This document shows, piece by piece, positions 44,568 to 52,786 of a stretch of 64,000 bases of DNA. The stretch's first letter is position 1; the number at the start of each line of letters is the position of its first letter. Both the position numbers and the translations under genes were made by a program. Below the pieces are notes generated by a model. That model made no database searches and was not told the DNA's origin. It saw only the letters and a program-made list of their open reading frames with translations. This DNA comes from Mycolicibacterium neworleansense (lineage in GTDB: Bacteria > Actinomycetota > Actinomycetes > Mycobacteriales > Mycobacteriaceae): assembly GCF_001245615.1 (NCBI RefSeq), contig NZ_CWKH01000001.1:1860001-1924000 (forward strand). The letters run 5' to 3'.

Positions 44568-45811
44568 CCACCAGCATGCAGCGGCCGGCACCGATCCGGT
44601 TCGACGACCTGGCCGATCCGGTATATCCCCCGGCGGCCCAACCGATCCGCGATGGGTTGGCTGCCTACGGCGCGAGCCTGGAGCTGAGCCCTGAGGTGCT
44701 GCTCGCGGCGGCAACCGAACGGTCCGGATTGGACGATTTCGGCGACCCGGCGTTCCGGGAACGTCTCGACGTGCTCTGTACGTCGCTCCGCGACGAGGCG
44801 GGGCTGAGCGATACCGGATTGGCGATCGCGTTCGAGCAATTGGTCGGGAACCTGGTCAACCGGTTGCGGCTGGAGGCGTTGATCGCCGACCATCCCGAGA
44901 TCGAGGACATCGCGATCGAACGGCCGATCATCATCTGCGGTCTCCCCCGCACCGGCACCACGCATCTGCACAATCTGCTCGCTGCCGACCCGGCATTGCG
45001 CTATCTGCCGTACTGGGAGAGCCTCGAACCGGTTCCCGGGCCCGGCGAGAACACGCCGGAACCGCGTCGGGAGCGGTGCGGCGCCGGACTGGAACTGGTG
45101 AACACCTCGATGCCCGAGTTCCGGCGGATGCACGACATGACCGTCGAGCACGCACATGAGGAGATCCAGCTCCTGGCCAATGACATCTCCGGCATGCTGT
45201 TCGAAACCACTTATTACGTGCCGAGTTTCGCCGCTCACTACAAGGCGCACGACCAGTCGGCGTCCTACGCGTACGTCAAGCGCAGCCTGCAGGCGATGCA
45301 GTGGCTGCGCGGCGGCACTCGCTGGGTGCTGAAATCGCCGCAGCATCTGGAACAGTTCCCGACGCTGGCCGCCACCTTCCCGGACGCCACTTTCGTTGTC
45401 ACCCATCGCGATCCGGTCGAGGTGACGCTGTCGATGATGACCATGATCTGCTACGCGACGCGGATGGCGGTGACCCGTCCTGATGTGGCGAAGTTGACCC
45501 GACACTGGCTGAACCGCATCGACGACCTGCTCGACGGGTGCATCCGCGATCGCGATGCGCTGCCCGCCGGGCAATCCATCGACGTCCGATTCGACGACTT
45601 CATGGCCGACGAGCGGGCCACCCTGGCCGACATCTACCGGCTTGCCGATCAGCCCTTCGGCGACGATGTACGCGCGGCGATGAGCGACTTCCTCACCGAA
45701 CACCCACGCGGACGCTACGGGGGCGTCGTCTACGACGCGGCGGACCTGCATCTCGATCCGGTCGCCCTGGCCGAACGGTACCGGGACTATCGCGAGCGGT
45801 TCCTCGGCTAG
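44564..45811 (+). CDS. Sulfotransferase-family protein
   Basis: A 415-residue PAPS-dependent-type sulfotransferase. The 5'-phosphosulfate loop is IICGLPRTGTTHLHNLLAADP, and the 3'-phosphate site is in WVLKSPQHLEQFPTLAATFPDATFVVTHRDP. Large sulfotransferases of this type are frequent in mycobacteria and act on unknown lipids or small molecules. The GTG is translationally coupled to the DUF1214 gene. The operon suggests modification of a hydrophobic substrate sensed by the TetR protein. Confidence 0.82.
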   Translation: MTTSMQRPAPIRFDDLADPVYPPAAQPIRDGLAAYGASLELSPEVLLAAATERSGLDDFGDPAFRERLDVLCTSLRDEAGLSDTGLAIAFEQLVGNLVNRLRLEALIADHPEIEDIAIERPIIICGLPRTGTTHLHNLLAADPALRYLPYWESLEPVPGPGENTPEPRRERCGAGLELVNTSMPEFRRMHDMTVEHAHEEIQLLANDISGMLFETTYYVPSFAAHYKAHDQSASYAYVKRSLQAMQWLRGGTRWVLKSPQHLEQFPTLAATFPDATFVVTHRDPVEVTLSMMTMICYATRMAVTRPDVAKLTRHWLNRIDDLLDGCIRDRDALPAGQSIDVRFDDFMADERATLADIYRLADQPFGDDVRAAMSDFLTEHPRGRYGGVVYDAADLHLDPVALAERYRDYRERFLG

Positions 45812-45845
45812 ACCGCCGAGCCTGGCCGCCGATCAGTCGGCCAGG
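45803..45845. terminator. Paired stem-loops between sulfotransferase and gntR genes
   Basis: CTCGGC/GCCGAG (45803-45820) spans the sulfotransferase stop, and CCTGGCCG/CGGCCAGG (45821-45845) covers the end of the convergent regulator gene. Together they may end transcription from both sides. Confidence 0.35.
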
Positions 45846-46621
45846 CCTCCGGCACGCCGCATCGCGGCCCTGATGTGTTCGAAGTCGATCGCGAGGTGTG
45901 CGCGTGCCAGTGCTTCGGCGTCGTCCCCGCGACGCCCGGCGATCGCATCGATCAGCTGTTCGTGCTCCCGCAGCGCCCGTAGCTCCATCTCGCGCATGGT
46001 CGCCGACTCACCCCACAGGTGGGCCGGTGCGGCGATGCTCACAGAGGCCTCCAACTCCAGCAGCATCTGCTTGAGCACGGTGTTGCCCGCCGCGTCCATG
46101 ATCGCCAGGTGCAACGCACTGTCCGCCTGCTGGGCGGCCAAGCCGCTCTCCGCGCAGCGGTAGGCCTCGAGCCGTTCCCTCAGCACCACCAGGTCCCGGT
46201 CCGTTCGGGCCTCCGCAGCCGCACGGCATACCGCGCCATGGATTCGACAGATGGCGTCGCAGCGGTCCCGCAGTTCGTCGAGCCGCGTGGTCAGGGTGCG
46301 CCCGACGGCAGGGGTCGACGACTCCGGCCATTGCTGCAACACATAGGTGCCGCCGCCGCGGCCGCTGCGGCGTGTTTCCACCAAGCCCAGCTCGACCAGC
46401 CGGGCCAGGGCTGCACGTACCGTCATCCGGCCGACCCGCAGGGCCGCGGCAAGTTCGCGCTCGGCAGGCAGGCGGGATCCGGGCAGGTATTCGCCGATCG
46501 CCACCGCGGTGACGAGACGGTCGGTGATCTCATCCACCCGCGACGAGGGTTCGAGTTCGCGCTCGAGCAGCCCGGGCGTGGTGCCCGTGGGCTCTGTCGG
46601 CTGCGGCTCGGGATTCCCCAT
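45833..46621 (-). CDS. GntR-family regulator, FadR/VanR subgroup
   Basis: A 262-residue GntR protein. The N-terminal winged helix is PGSRLPAERELAAALRVGRMTVRAALARLVELGLVETRRSGRGGGTYV, and the helical FCD-type effector domain follows (HEQLIDAIAGRRGDDAEALARAHL near the end). The ATG at 46621 lies seven bases after a -10 TATTGT (46629-46634 on the minus strand), so it is leaderless. A perfect 29-bp palindrome lies between it and the divergent iminopeptidase gene. Confidence 0.85.
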   Translation of the reverse strand: MGNPEPQPTEPTGTTPGLLERELEPSSRVDEITDRLVTAVAIGEYLPGSRLPAERELAAALRVGRMTVRAALARLVELGLVETRRSGRGGGTYVLQQWPESSTPAVGRTLTTRLDELRDRCDAICRIHGAVCRAAAEARTDRDLVVLRERLEAYRCAESGLAAQQADSALHLAIMDAAGNTVLKQMLLELEASVSIAAPAHLWGESATMREMELRALREHEQLIDAIAGRRGDDAEALARAHLAIDFEHIRAAMRRAGGLAD

Positions 46622-46657
46622 GGGCAACACAATATCGACGTGCCAAATTAAATCCTC

Positions 46658-46686
46658 ATTAATGGTCTTGTCACAAGACCATTAAT
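46658..46686. promoter_or_regulatory. Perfect 29-bp palindromic operator
   Basis: ATTAATGGTCTTGT, one central C, then the exact complement ACAAGACCATTAAT. A 14-bp perfect inverted repeat of this size in the 70-base divergent gap is almost certainly the GntR operator. The right arm ends six bases before the iminopeptidase ATG (46692), so binding would block that gene directly. Confidence 0.8.
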
Positions 46687-46691
46687 GCTTC

Positions 46692-47621
46692 ATGCTGACC
46701 GCCATGCCTAGTTCCACCCGCACGGTGCCCTTCCGCGGTCACGAGACCTGGGTTCAGGTCACCACACCCGGAAGTGCCCGCCCCGAAGCTCTTCCGTTGT
46801 TCGTCCTACACGGCGGACCCGGCATGGCCCACAACTACGTCGCCAATATCGCGGCCCTGGCCGACGAGACCGGCCGCACCGTCATCCACTACGACCAGTT
46901 GGGCTGCGGTAACAGCACTCACCTGCCCGACGCACCCGCAGACTTCTGGACTCCACAGCTCTTCGTCGACGAGTTCCACACCGTGCGTGAAGCACTCGGA
47001 ATCGACCGCTACCACGTGCTCGGACAATCCTGGGGCGGCATGCTCGGCGCCGAGATCGCAGTGCGCGTGCCGTCGGGGCTGGCCTCGCTGTCGATCTGCA
47101 ACTCCCCCGCCTCGATGCAACTGTGGGTCGAGGGTGCCGCCGAACTTCGCGCTCAACTACCGGCGGAAGCCCGGGCGGCGCTGGAGCGACATGAGGCCGA
47201 TGGCACGGTCACCGATCCGGCATACCTGGCCGCCACGGAGGAGTTCTACCGTCGCCATGTCTGCCGGGTCGAGCCGATGCCGAAGGACTTCGCCGACACC
47301 GTGGCCCAGATGGAGGCCGAGCCGACGGTGTACCACACGATGAACGGCCCCAACGAGTTTCACGTCATCGGTACCCTGCGCGACTGGAGCATCATCGACC
47401 GGTTGCCATCGGTCACCGCCCCGACACTCGTCATCGCCGGCGAGTTCGACGAGGCCACCCCGGCGACCTGGCAGCCCTATGCCGACCTCATTCCCGACGC
47501 CCGCGCTCACGTGTTCGATGACACCAGCCACTGCACTCACCTGGAGAAACCCGAGGAGTTCCGTTCGGTGATCGCCGAGTTCCTGAATCAGCACGATCTG
47601 GCCGCTGCCGCCCGGGTCTGA
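46692..47621 (+). CDS. Proline iminopeptidase-family alpha/beta hydrolase
   Basis: A 309-residue peptidase S33-type hydrolase. The oxyanion motif HGGPGMAHNY, nucleophile elbow GQSWGG (around residue 116), acid in AGEFDEATP and histidine in DTSHCTHLEKPEEF form the triad, and YDQLGCGNS is characteristic of proline iminopeptidases. It probably releases N-terminal residues from small peptides or hydrolyses amides. The ATG at 46692 is used; 46704 is an alternative. It is followed after 46 bases by an amino-acid permease, suggesting one catabolic unit under GntR control. Confidence 0.85.
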   Translation: MLTAMPSSTRTVPFRGHETWVQVTTPGSARPEALPLFVLHGGPGMAHNYVANIAALADETGRTVIHYDQLGCGNSTHLPDAPADFWTPQLFVDEFHTVREALGIDRYHVLGQSWGGMLGAEIAVRVPSGLASLSICNSPASMQLWVEGAAELRAQLPAEARAALERHEADGTVTDPAYLAATEEFYRRHVCRVEPMPKDFADTVAQMEAEPTVYHTMNGPNEFHVIGTLRDWSIIDRLPSVTAPTLVIAGEFDEATPATWQPYADLIPDARAHVFDDTSHCTHLEKPEEFRSVIAEFLNQHDLAAAARV

Positions 47622-47667
47622 ACTACATCCCCCTCGACTCCGACCCTTCGACTCCGACAGGAACGCC

Positions 47668-49074
47668 ATGGCAACCGAAGCGGCCGCCGCCCGTCTCACC
47701 ACCGGTGAAGGGCAACGCGATCTCGAATCATTCGGCTACAAGCAAGAACTCAGCCGCTCCGTCTCCACGGCCGACTTGATCGTCTACGGCCTGGTGTTCA
47801 TGGTGCCCATCGCACCCTGGACCATCTTCGGGACGGTCTACAACAGCGCGTCGGGCATGGTGCCCCTGGTCTACCTGATCGGCCTGATCGCGATGGTGTT
47901 CACCGCACTGGCCTACTCCCAGATGGCCAAGTCGTTCCCGTTGGCAGGCTCGGTGTACGCCTACGTGGGTCGCGGTATCCACCCCGGCCTCGGCTTCTTC
48001 GCCGGCTGGGCCATCCTGCTCGACTACCTGTTGATCCCAACCCTGCTCTACGTGTTCGCCGCCGAATCGATGGTCGGGCTCTTCCCGAGCACCCCGCGCT
48101 GGGTGTGGGCGATCGTCTTCGTGGTGGTGAACACGATCATCAACCTGCTCGGTGTGGGTTCGCTGAAGATCGTCAACCGCGTATTCCTGGCCGTCGAACT
48201 GGTTTTCGTCGTGCTGTTCGTGATCATCGCGGTGCGCGCCATCAACGGTCAGTCGCTTCCCGATGTCGGATGGAGCGCACTGCCGATCTGGAACTCCGAG
48301 TTTGTCACCGCGCCGTTGATCGCGGCGGCTCTGTCGATCGCGGTGCTGAGCTTTCTCGGCTTCGACGGCATCTCGACGCTTGCCGAGGAATCGACCGGAA
48401 AGAAGAATCCGGCCGGCCGCGCGATGATCGCTGCCCTGTTCGTGGTGGCGTTCCTGTTCATCGCCCAGACCTGGCTGGCCAGCCTGCTGGCCGGAGGCCG
48501 CGAATCGTTCAGTGACGACGAGGTGGGCAACGCGTTCTTCCTGCTGGTGCAGGCGGCGTCGAGCACCGGCTGGATGAACGCGTTCTTCGTGGTCAACGTG
48601 CTCGCCGTTGGTTTCGCCAATGCGATGGCCGCCCAGGCCGCCACCAGCCGGTTGCTGTTCTCGATGAGCCGCGATCGCCAGCTGCCCGCGTTCCTGTCGA
48701 CGATCAGCTCCCGCAAGGTGCCGATCGCTGCCATCCTGATGGTCAGCGCCCTGAGCCTGGTGCTGGTGCTGTTCTTCGTCGGCCAGATCGGGTTGATCTC
48801 GTCGCTGGTGAATTTCGGTGCGCTGTTCGGCTTCTGCCTGCTGCACGCCTCGGTCATCTGGTACTACACGGTGCGCCAGAAGTCCAAGAACTACCTGCTG
48901 CACCTCGTGGTGCCGAGCATCGGCTTCCTCATCATCGGCTACGTGCTGATCAACGCCGACGCGCTGGCCAAGATCGGCGGCGTCGTGTGGCTGGTGATCG
49001 GTTCGATCATCTTCGCCACCAACATGATCCGAGGACGTGGGGTCCCTGAACTAGCTGAGGAACCGGCGACGTAA
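47668..49074 (+). CDS. APC-superfamily amino-acid permease
   Basis: A 468-residue permease with twelve predicted helices. The N-terminal ELSRSVSTADLIVYGLVFMVPIAPW and SFLGFDGISTLAEESTGKKNPAGRAM segments are typical of the APC family. It probably imports an amino acid or amine that matches the upstream iminopeptidase product; specificity cannot be read. Its 3' end overlaps the convergent DNA-glycosylase gene by 24 bases. Confidence 0.85.
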   Translation: MATEAAAARLTTGEGQRDLESFGYKQELSRSVSTADLIVYGLVFMVPIAPWTIFGTVYNSASGMVPLVYLIGLIAMVFTALAYSQMAKSFPLAGSVYAYVGRGIHPGLGFFAGWAILLDYLLIPTLLYVFAAESMVGLFPSTPRWVWAIVFVVVNTIINLLGVGSLKIVNRVFLAVELVFVVLFVIIAVRAINGQSLPDVGWSALPIWNSEFVTAPLIAAALSIAVLSFLGFDGISTLAEESTGKKNPAGRAMIAALFVVAFLFIAQTWLASLLAGGRESFSDDEVGNAFFLLVQAASSTGWMNAFFVVNVLAVGFANAMAAQAATSRLLFSMSRDRQLPAFLSTISSRKVPIAAILMVSALSLVLVLFFVGQIGLISSLVNFGALFGFCLLHASVIWYYTVRQKSKNYLLHLVVPSIGFLIIGYVLINADALAKIGGVVWLVIGSIIFATNMIRGRGVPELAEEPAT

Positions 49075-50253
49075 CGGCTCGGCGAGGTCGCCACGGCCCC
49101 CCACCTCGACCTCGCCCACCCCCAGCCACGACGCCATCGTCCTCAGCTCGACGGCCAGGGCCTCCGCCACCCGCGCGAGGTCCTGGCCGTCTTCCATGAA
49201 CGCCCCGGGCACCTGCAACGCGGCCTCGGTACGTTTGAGGTCCACCCGCGCCACCAGCTCGCCGTCGAGCAGGAAAGGCCATACGTAGTAACCGAATTGA
49301 CGTTTGGGTGCGGGCGTGTAGATCTCGATCCGGTAGTGAAAATCGAACAACCGCTCCACCCGTGGCCGGAAGAAGATCAACGGGTCGAAGGGGCACAGCA
49401 GCGCCGTCCCGCGGTCCCGGCGCGGCACCGCCTGCCCCGCACGGAGGTACGCCGGGACACCGTCGATGTCGACGGGTTCCAGCTGCCCGTCGGCAACCAG
49501 CTTGGCGATCGCCGGCTTGACCTGCCGGGCCGCCAACCGGAAGTAGTCGCGGATATCGGCCTCGGTGCCGACCCCCAGGGCGGTGGCCGCCCGCAGGGCC
49601 AGCTCACGGACCGCCTCCTCGTCATCGACCTGCCGGGCCAGCACTTCCGGTGGCAGTACCCGCTCGGTGAGGTCGTAGTGGCGGGCGAACCCGACGCGGG
49701 TCGCCGTCGTCAAAACGCCCGCCGACCACAGTGCCTCGGCCACCCATTTGGTCTCACTGCGGTCCCACCAGGGCCCCTTGCGACCGCGCGGCTCGGCTTC
49801 GAGATGGGCCTCGATCTGGCCGGCGGTGGACGGGCCCAGCTCGGCGACCGCGGCCACGATGTCCTCGGCCAGCTTGGGATTCTTCCGGACGATCTCGGTG
49901 CCCCACCGGCCGTGGGTGTACTCGCGCATCCGCCACCGCAGCAGCGGCCAGTCCTCGACCGCCATCAGTGCGGCCTCGTGCGCCCAGTACTCAACCAGCA
50001 GCCGGGGTGAGCGCGCGCTGTGCGCCCACGCCGCGCGGTCCAGCGTGTCCCGGTCATACGGTCCCAGCCGGCTGAACACCGGGGCGTAATGCGCGCGTAC
50101 GGCCACCGACACCGAATCCAGCTGCAGCACCTGGATCCGGGAGATCAGCCTGCGCAGGTGCGCACGGGTGACCGCACCGCGGGGCTTGGTTTCGTGAAAT
50201 CCCTGGGCCGCGACGGCTATGCGGCGGGCCTGCGCGCTGGTGAGAGTGGCCAC
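49051..50253 (-). CDS. AlkZ/YcaQ-type DNA glycosylase (HTH_42 family)
   Basis: A 400-residue winged-helix-repeat protein of the HTH_42 family, which includes E. coli YcaQ and Streptomyces AlkZ. The catalytic QxD motif of that family is present as Gln44-Leu-Asp46 (IQVLQLDSVSVAVRAHY). Later marks are LLVEYWAHEAALM, KGPWWDRSETKWVAEALWSAG and LCPFDPLIFFRPRVERLF. Such enzymes remove bulky or cross-linked N7-alkylpurines. The GTG at 50253 is leaderless by position: -10-like AACGAT ends six bases earlier. A TTGTCGGTG box precedes that by exactly eight bases, suggesting PafBC control. The match to the glycosylase family is from motif reading only. Confidence 0.82.
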   Translation of the reverse strand: MATLTSAQARRIAVAAQGFHETKPRGAVTRAHLRRLISRIQVLQLDSVSVAVRAHYAPVFSRLGPYDRDTLDRAAWAHSARSPRLLVEYWAHEAALMAVEDWPLLRWRMREYTHGRWGTEIVRKNPKLAEDIVAAVAELGPSTAGQIEAHLEAEPRGRKGPWWDRSETKWVAEALWSAGVLTTATRVGFARHYDLTERVLPPEVLARQVDDEEAVRELALRAATALGVGTEADIRDYFRLAARQVKPAIAKLVADGQLEPVDIDGVPAYLRAGQAVPRRDRGTALLCPFDPLIFFRPRVERLFDFHYRIEIYTPAPKRQFGYYVWPFLLDGELVARVDLKRTEAALQVPGAFMEDGQDLARVAEALAVELRTMASWLGVGEVEVGGRGDLAEPLRRRFLS

Positions 50254-50259
50254 GATGCC

Positions 50260-50282
50260 ATCGTTCCCTAGAGCACCGACAA
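50260..50282 (-). promoter_or_regulatory. PafBC-type promoter candidate of the DNA glycosylase gene
   Basis: On the minus strand TTGTCGGTG (50274-50282), eight bases, then AACGAT (50260-50265) in place of TANNNT. The -35 motif and the spacing are exact; the -10 misses only its first T. The GTG start lies six bases downstream. Confidence 0.6.
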
Positions 50283-50340
50283 GTAGCGGAGCGGATTGGA
50301 GCGAGCGCACCGACAAGTAGCGGAGCGGATTGGAGCGATA
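50273..50340. repeat. Direct 34-bp repeat in the divergent promoter region
   Basis: Two copies, starting at 50273 and 50307, read GCACCGACAAGTAGCGGAGC followed by GGATTGGAGCGA. Each contains the complement of the TTGTCGGTG damage motif, but only the copy at 50273 has a -10-like hexamer at the right distance. The last bases of the second copy contribute to the start region of the rightward gene. Confidence 0.75.
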
Positions 50341-50349
50341 CTGGTCCGC

Positions 50350-51459
50350 GTGGCGTTGGAGTGGGATGCGTTCGAGACGGAGTTGACCGTGGCCGCTGCG
50401 AATGCGGTCCGTGCGATGGTCGAGGCGGCCGGTTCGGAGACGCCGTACGCCGTGGCGTTCAGTGAGTTCTACGCCGAGACCACCGGGGTGATCTACCTAC
50501 CCAACCTGGCGCTGGCCACCGAGGAATCGGTCGAGGATCCGGACTGCCGGTTCAGCCCGCCCGACTGGGAGTACCAGGACTACGAGTGGGGTGAGACCGA
50601 TTCGCGGTGGGGTGAGCGGCTCAGCACGGCGGTCACGGGTCTGCCCCGTGCCCGATGGGAGCAGGAGTGGGGCCGGTTCGCACAGGCGATGCTGAACATC
50701 GCCGCAGGGATCCGGACCCTGCTGGTCGCCGACGGGACCCTGCCCGGCGACGCGGTGGTCTACCTCGACGACGAGGACGCGGATCTTCTGGTCCGGTCGT
50801 TGACCGCCGATGAACTACGCCGTCATTTCCCCGACTACCTGGCCGCGGCCGAGGCCGAACGCGACGTGCTGGCCATGCCGGTCCAGGAACGCGTGGGTGC
50901 CCTGGCAGCGGCGGCAGGGCTGACCGCCGGGCCGGACAATGGACTCGGCAGGGAACGCGCGACCCAACTGCTGCTGGACACCGGGGCGGCCGCGGTGCCG
51001 GCCGGACTCGCGGCCCTGGGCCACCGCGAGACCGCCTGGGCGGGCGCCAAACTTCTGGCTGACCTCAACATCGCGACGCCCGAGGTATTGGACGCGCTGT
51101 GGGCGGCGCTGCCGCTGCGCGGCAACGCGGGGCCCCCGCCGCTGGACTACACGCTGCTGGCCGCCGGGCTCGCCGACCCGGCGGTCGCGGCGATCGTGGG
51201 TGAGGATCTCAAGCCGGGTCGGGGCTACTGCACGCTCGACGCCGCGGACCTGCCCGGCGTCCGGCCCGGGCTTGAACACGCCGAGCCGTTGATCCGCCGC
51301 CACGCGGTCATCGTCCTCAGTGATCTGGTCGGGCCCATGGGTCCTGGAGACCTCGATCACGACGTGGTCAGCGCGCTGGAGGACCAGATCGATCGGCTCG
51401 CGGCCGATGACCCGGACAGCGAAGTACGCAGGCTGGCGGGCTACCGCGCCCGCACGTAG
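50350..51459 (+). CDS. Hypothetical protein with HEAT-like C-terminal half
   Basis: A 369-residue protein of unknown function. The N-terminal half ([20 protein letters not shown]; acidic [20 protein letters not shown]) resembles DUF4303-type proteins in layout. The C-terminal half is helical with repeated Leu/Ala pairs ([64 protein letters not shown]), like HEAT/armadillo repeats. The GTG at 50350 follows a GATACT -10-like element by seven bases; the open frame begins earlier inside the direct repeats. It is divergent from the DNA glycosylase and convergent with dfrA, overlapping it by 19 bases. Confidence 0.6.
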   Translation: MALEWDAFETELTVAAANAVRAMVEAAGSETPYAVAFSEFYAETTGVIYLPNLALATEESVEDPDCRFSPPDWEYQDYEWGETDSRWGERLSTAVTGLPRARWEQEWGRFAQAMLNIAAGIRTLLVADGTLPGDAVVYLDDEDADLLVRSLTADELRRHFPDYLAAAEAERDVLAMPVQERVGALAAAAGLTAGPDNGLGRERATQLLLDTGAAAVPAGLAALGHRETAWAGAKLLADLNIATPEVLDALWAALPLRGNAGPPPLDYTLLAAGLADPAVAAIVGEDLKPGRGYCTLDAADLPGVRPGLEHAEPLIRRHAVIVLSDLVGPMGPGDLDHDVVSALEDQIDRLAADDPDSEVRRLAGYRART

Positions 51460-51947
51460 CTGCAGTAGCGGTACCGCAGCCCCGAGGTGCTGGTCAGCCA
51501 TTCCCCGGTGGTCTTGGTCCACGAATCGTCGAGCACCGGCGCCATCGCGTCGCCCTCGACCGGTGGGAGGTCGATGTCGATCTCGGTGACCTCACAGCGA
51601 TCCGCGAACGGGAGCGCCTGGGCATAGATCTGCGCCCCGCCGATCACCCAGCCGCGAAAGACGTCACCGAGTTCGGTGACCACCTCGGCGCCGTCGGCCA
51701 CATATCCGGCGTTGCGGGTGATGACGACGTTGCGCCGTCCCGGCAGCGGGCGGACCTTGTCCGGCAGCGACTCCCAGGTCAGCCGGCCCATCGCCACGGT
51801 CTGTCCGAGCGTGAGTTGCTTGAACCGGGCCTGGTCCTCGGGTAGGTGCCATGGGATGTCGTTGCCCCGGCCGATGACGCCGGAGGTGGACTGCGCCCAG
51901 ATCAGCGCCAGGCGCCGAAGACCGCCTGTCGAATGTGTTTCGGTCAT
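51441..51947 (-). CDS. dfrA: Dihydrofolate reductase
   Basis: A 168-residue DHFR. Family marks are [32 protein letters not shown] with the catalytic Asp replaced in context by the usual PEDQ/E region, [20 protein letters not shown] and [14 protein letters not shown]. It reduces dihydrofolate to tetrahydrofolate with NADPH. The ATG overlaps the thyA stop as ATGA (51944-51947), so the two genes are coupled, as in M. tuberculosis. Confidence 0.95.
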   Translation of the reverse strand: MTETHSTGGLRRLALIWAQSTSGVIGRGNDIPWHLPEDQARFKQLTLGQTVAMGRLTWESLPDKVRPLPGRRNVVITRNAGYVADGAEVVTELGDVFRGWVIGGAQIYAQALPFADRCEVTEIDIDLPPVEGDAMAPVLDDSWTKTTGEWLTSTSGLRYRYCSYVRAR

Positions 51948-52744
51948 ACCGCGACGGGCGCCTTGATCGCCGGGTGCGGATCGTAATTCAGGATCGCGAC
52001 GTCTTCATAGGTGTAGTCGAAGATCGAATCACGATGTGCTAGAACGAGTTCCGGATATGGACGCGGTTCACGACTGAGCTGCAGGGCCACCTGGTCGACG
52101 TGGTTGTCATAGATGTGGCAATCGCCGCCGGTCCACACGAATTCTCCGACACCGAGCCCGGCCTGCGCGGCCATCATGTGCGTCAGCAGGGCGTAGCTGG
52201 CGATATTGAACGGCACACCCAAGAAGAGGTCGGCACTGCGCTGGTACAGCTGGCAGGACAACTTGCCGTCGGCGACGTAGAACTGGAAGAACGCGTGGCA
52301 CGGCGGCAGCGCCATCTGCGGGATCTCCCCGACGTTCCAGGCCGAGACGATGTTGCGCCGCGAGTCCGGGTCACGCTTGAGCAGGTCGAGAGAATTCGAG
52401 ATCTGGTCGACGTGCTCACCAGACGGCGTCGGCCACGACCGCCACTGCACGCCGTAAACCGGGCCGAGATCGCCTGTCCCACTAGCCCATTCATCCCAGA
52501 TGGTGACACCGCGCTCTTGCAGCCAGCGGACGTTGGAATCGCCGCGCAGGAACCACAGCAGCTCGTAGATCACCGATTTGGTGTGCACCTTCTTGGTGGT
52601 GATCAACGGGAAACCGGCGGCCAGGTCGTAACGCATCTGATGCCCGAACAGGCTGCGCGTGCCGGTTCCGGTGCGATCGGATTTCGCCACCCCCTGCTCG
52701 GTCACCTTCCGCAGCAGGTCCTCGTAGGGGGTCTGGATCGGCAC
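51944..52744 (-). CDS. thyA: Thymidylate synthase ThyA
   Basis: A 266-residue classical thymidylate synthase with the nucleophilic cysteine in [13 protein letters not shown], the [19 protein letters not shown] segment ([19 protein letters not shown]) and [11 protein letters not shown]. It methylates dUMP and yields dihydrofolate, which DfrA recycles. GTG at 52744 is leaderless by position: -10 TAAGCT (52751-52756 on the minus strand) ends six bases before it. Confidence 0.96.
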   Translation of the reverse strand: MPIQTPYEDLLRKVTEQGVAKSDRTGTGTRSLFGHQMRYDLAAGFPLITTKKVHTKSVIYELLWFLRGDSNVRWLQERGVTIWDEWASGTGDLGPVYGVQWRSWPTPSGEHVDQISNSLDLLKRDPDSRRNIVSAWNVGEIPQMALPPCHAFFQFYVADGKLSCQLYQRSADLFLGVPFNIASYALLTHMMAAQAGLGVGEFVWTGGDCHIYDNHVDQVALQLSREPRPYPELVLAHRDSIFDYTYEDVAILNYDPHPAIKAPVAV

Positions 52745-52786
52745 ACGTTCAGCTTACGTGCCGCCGCGGGGAGTAGAACGGTAGCC

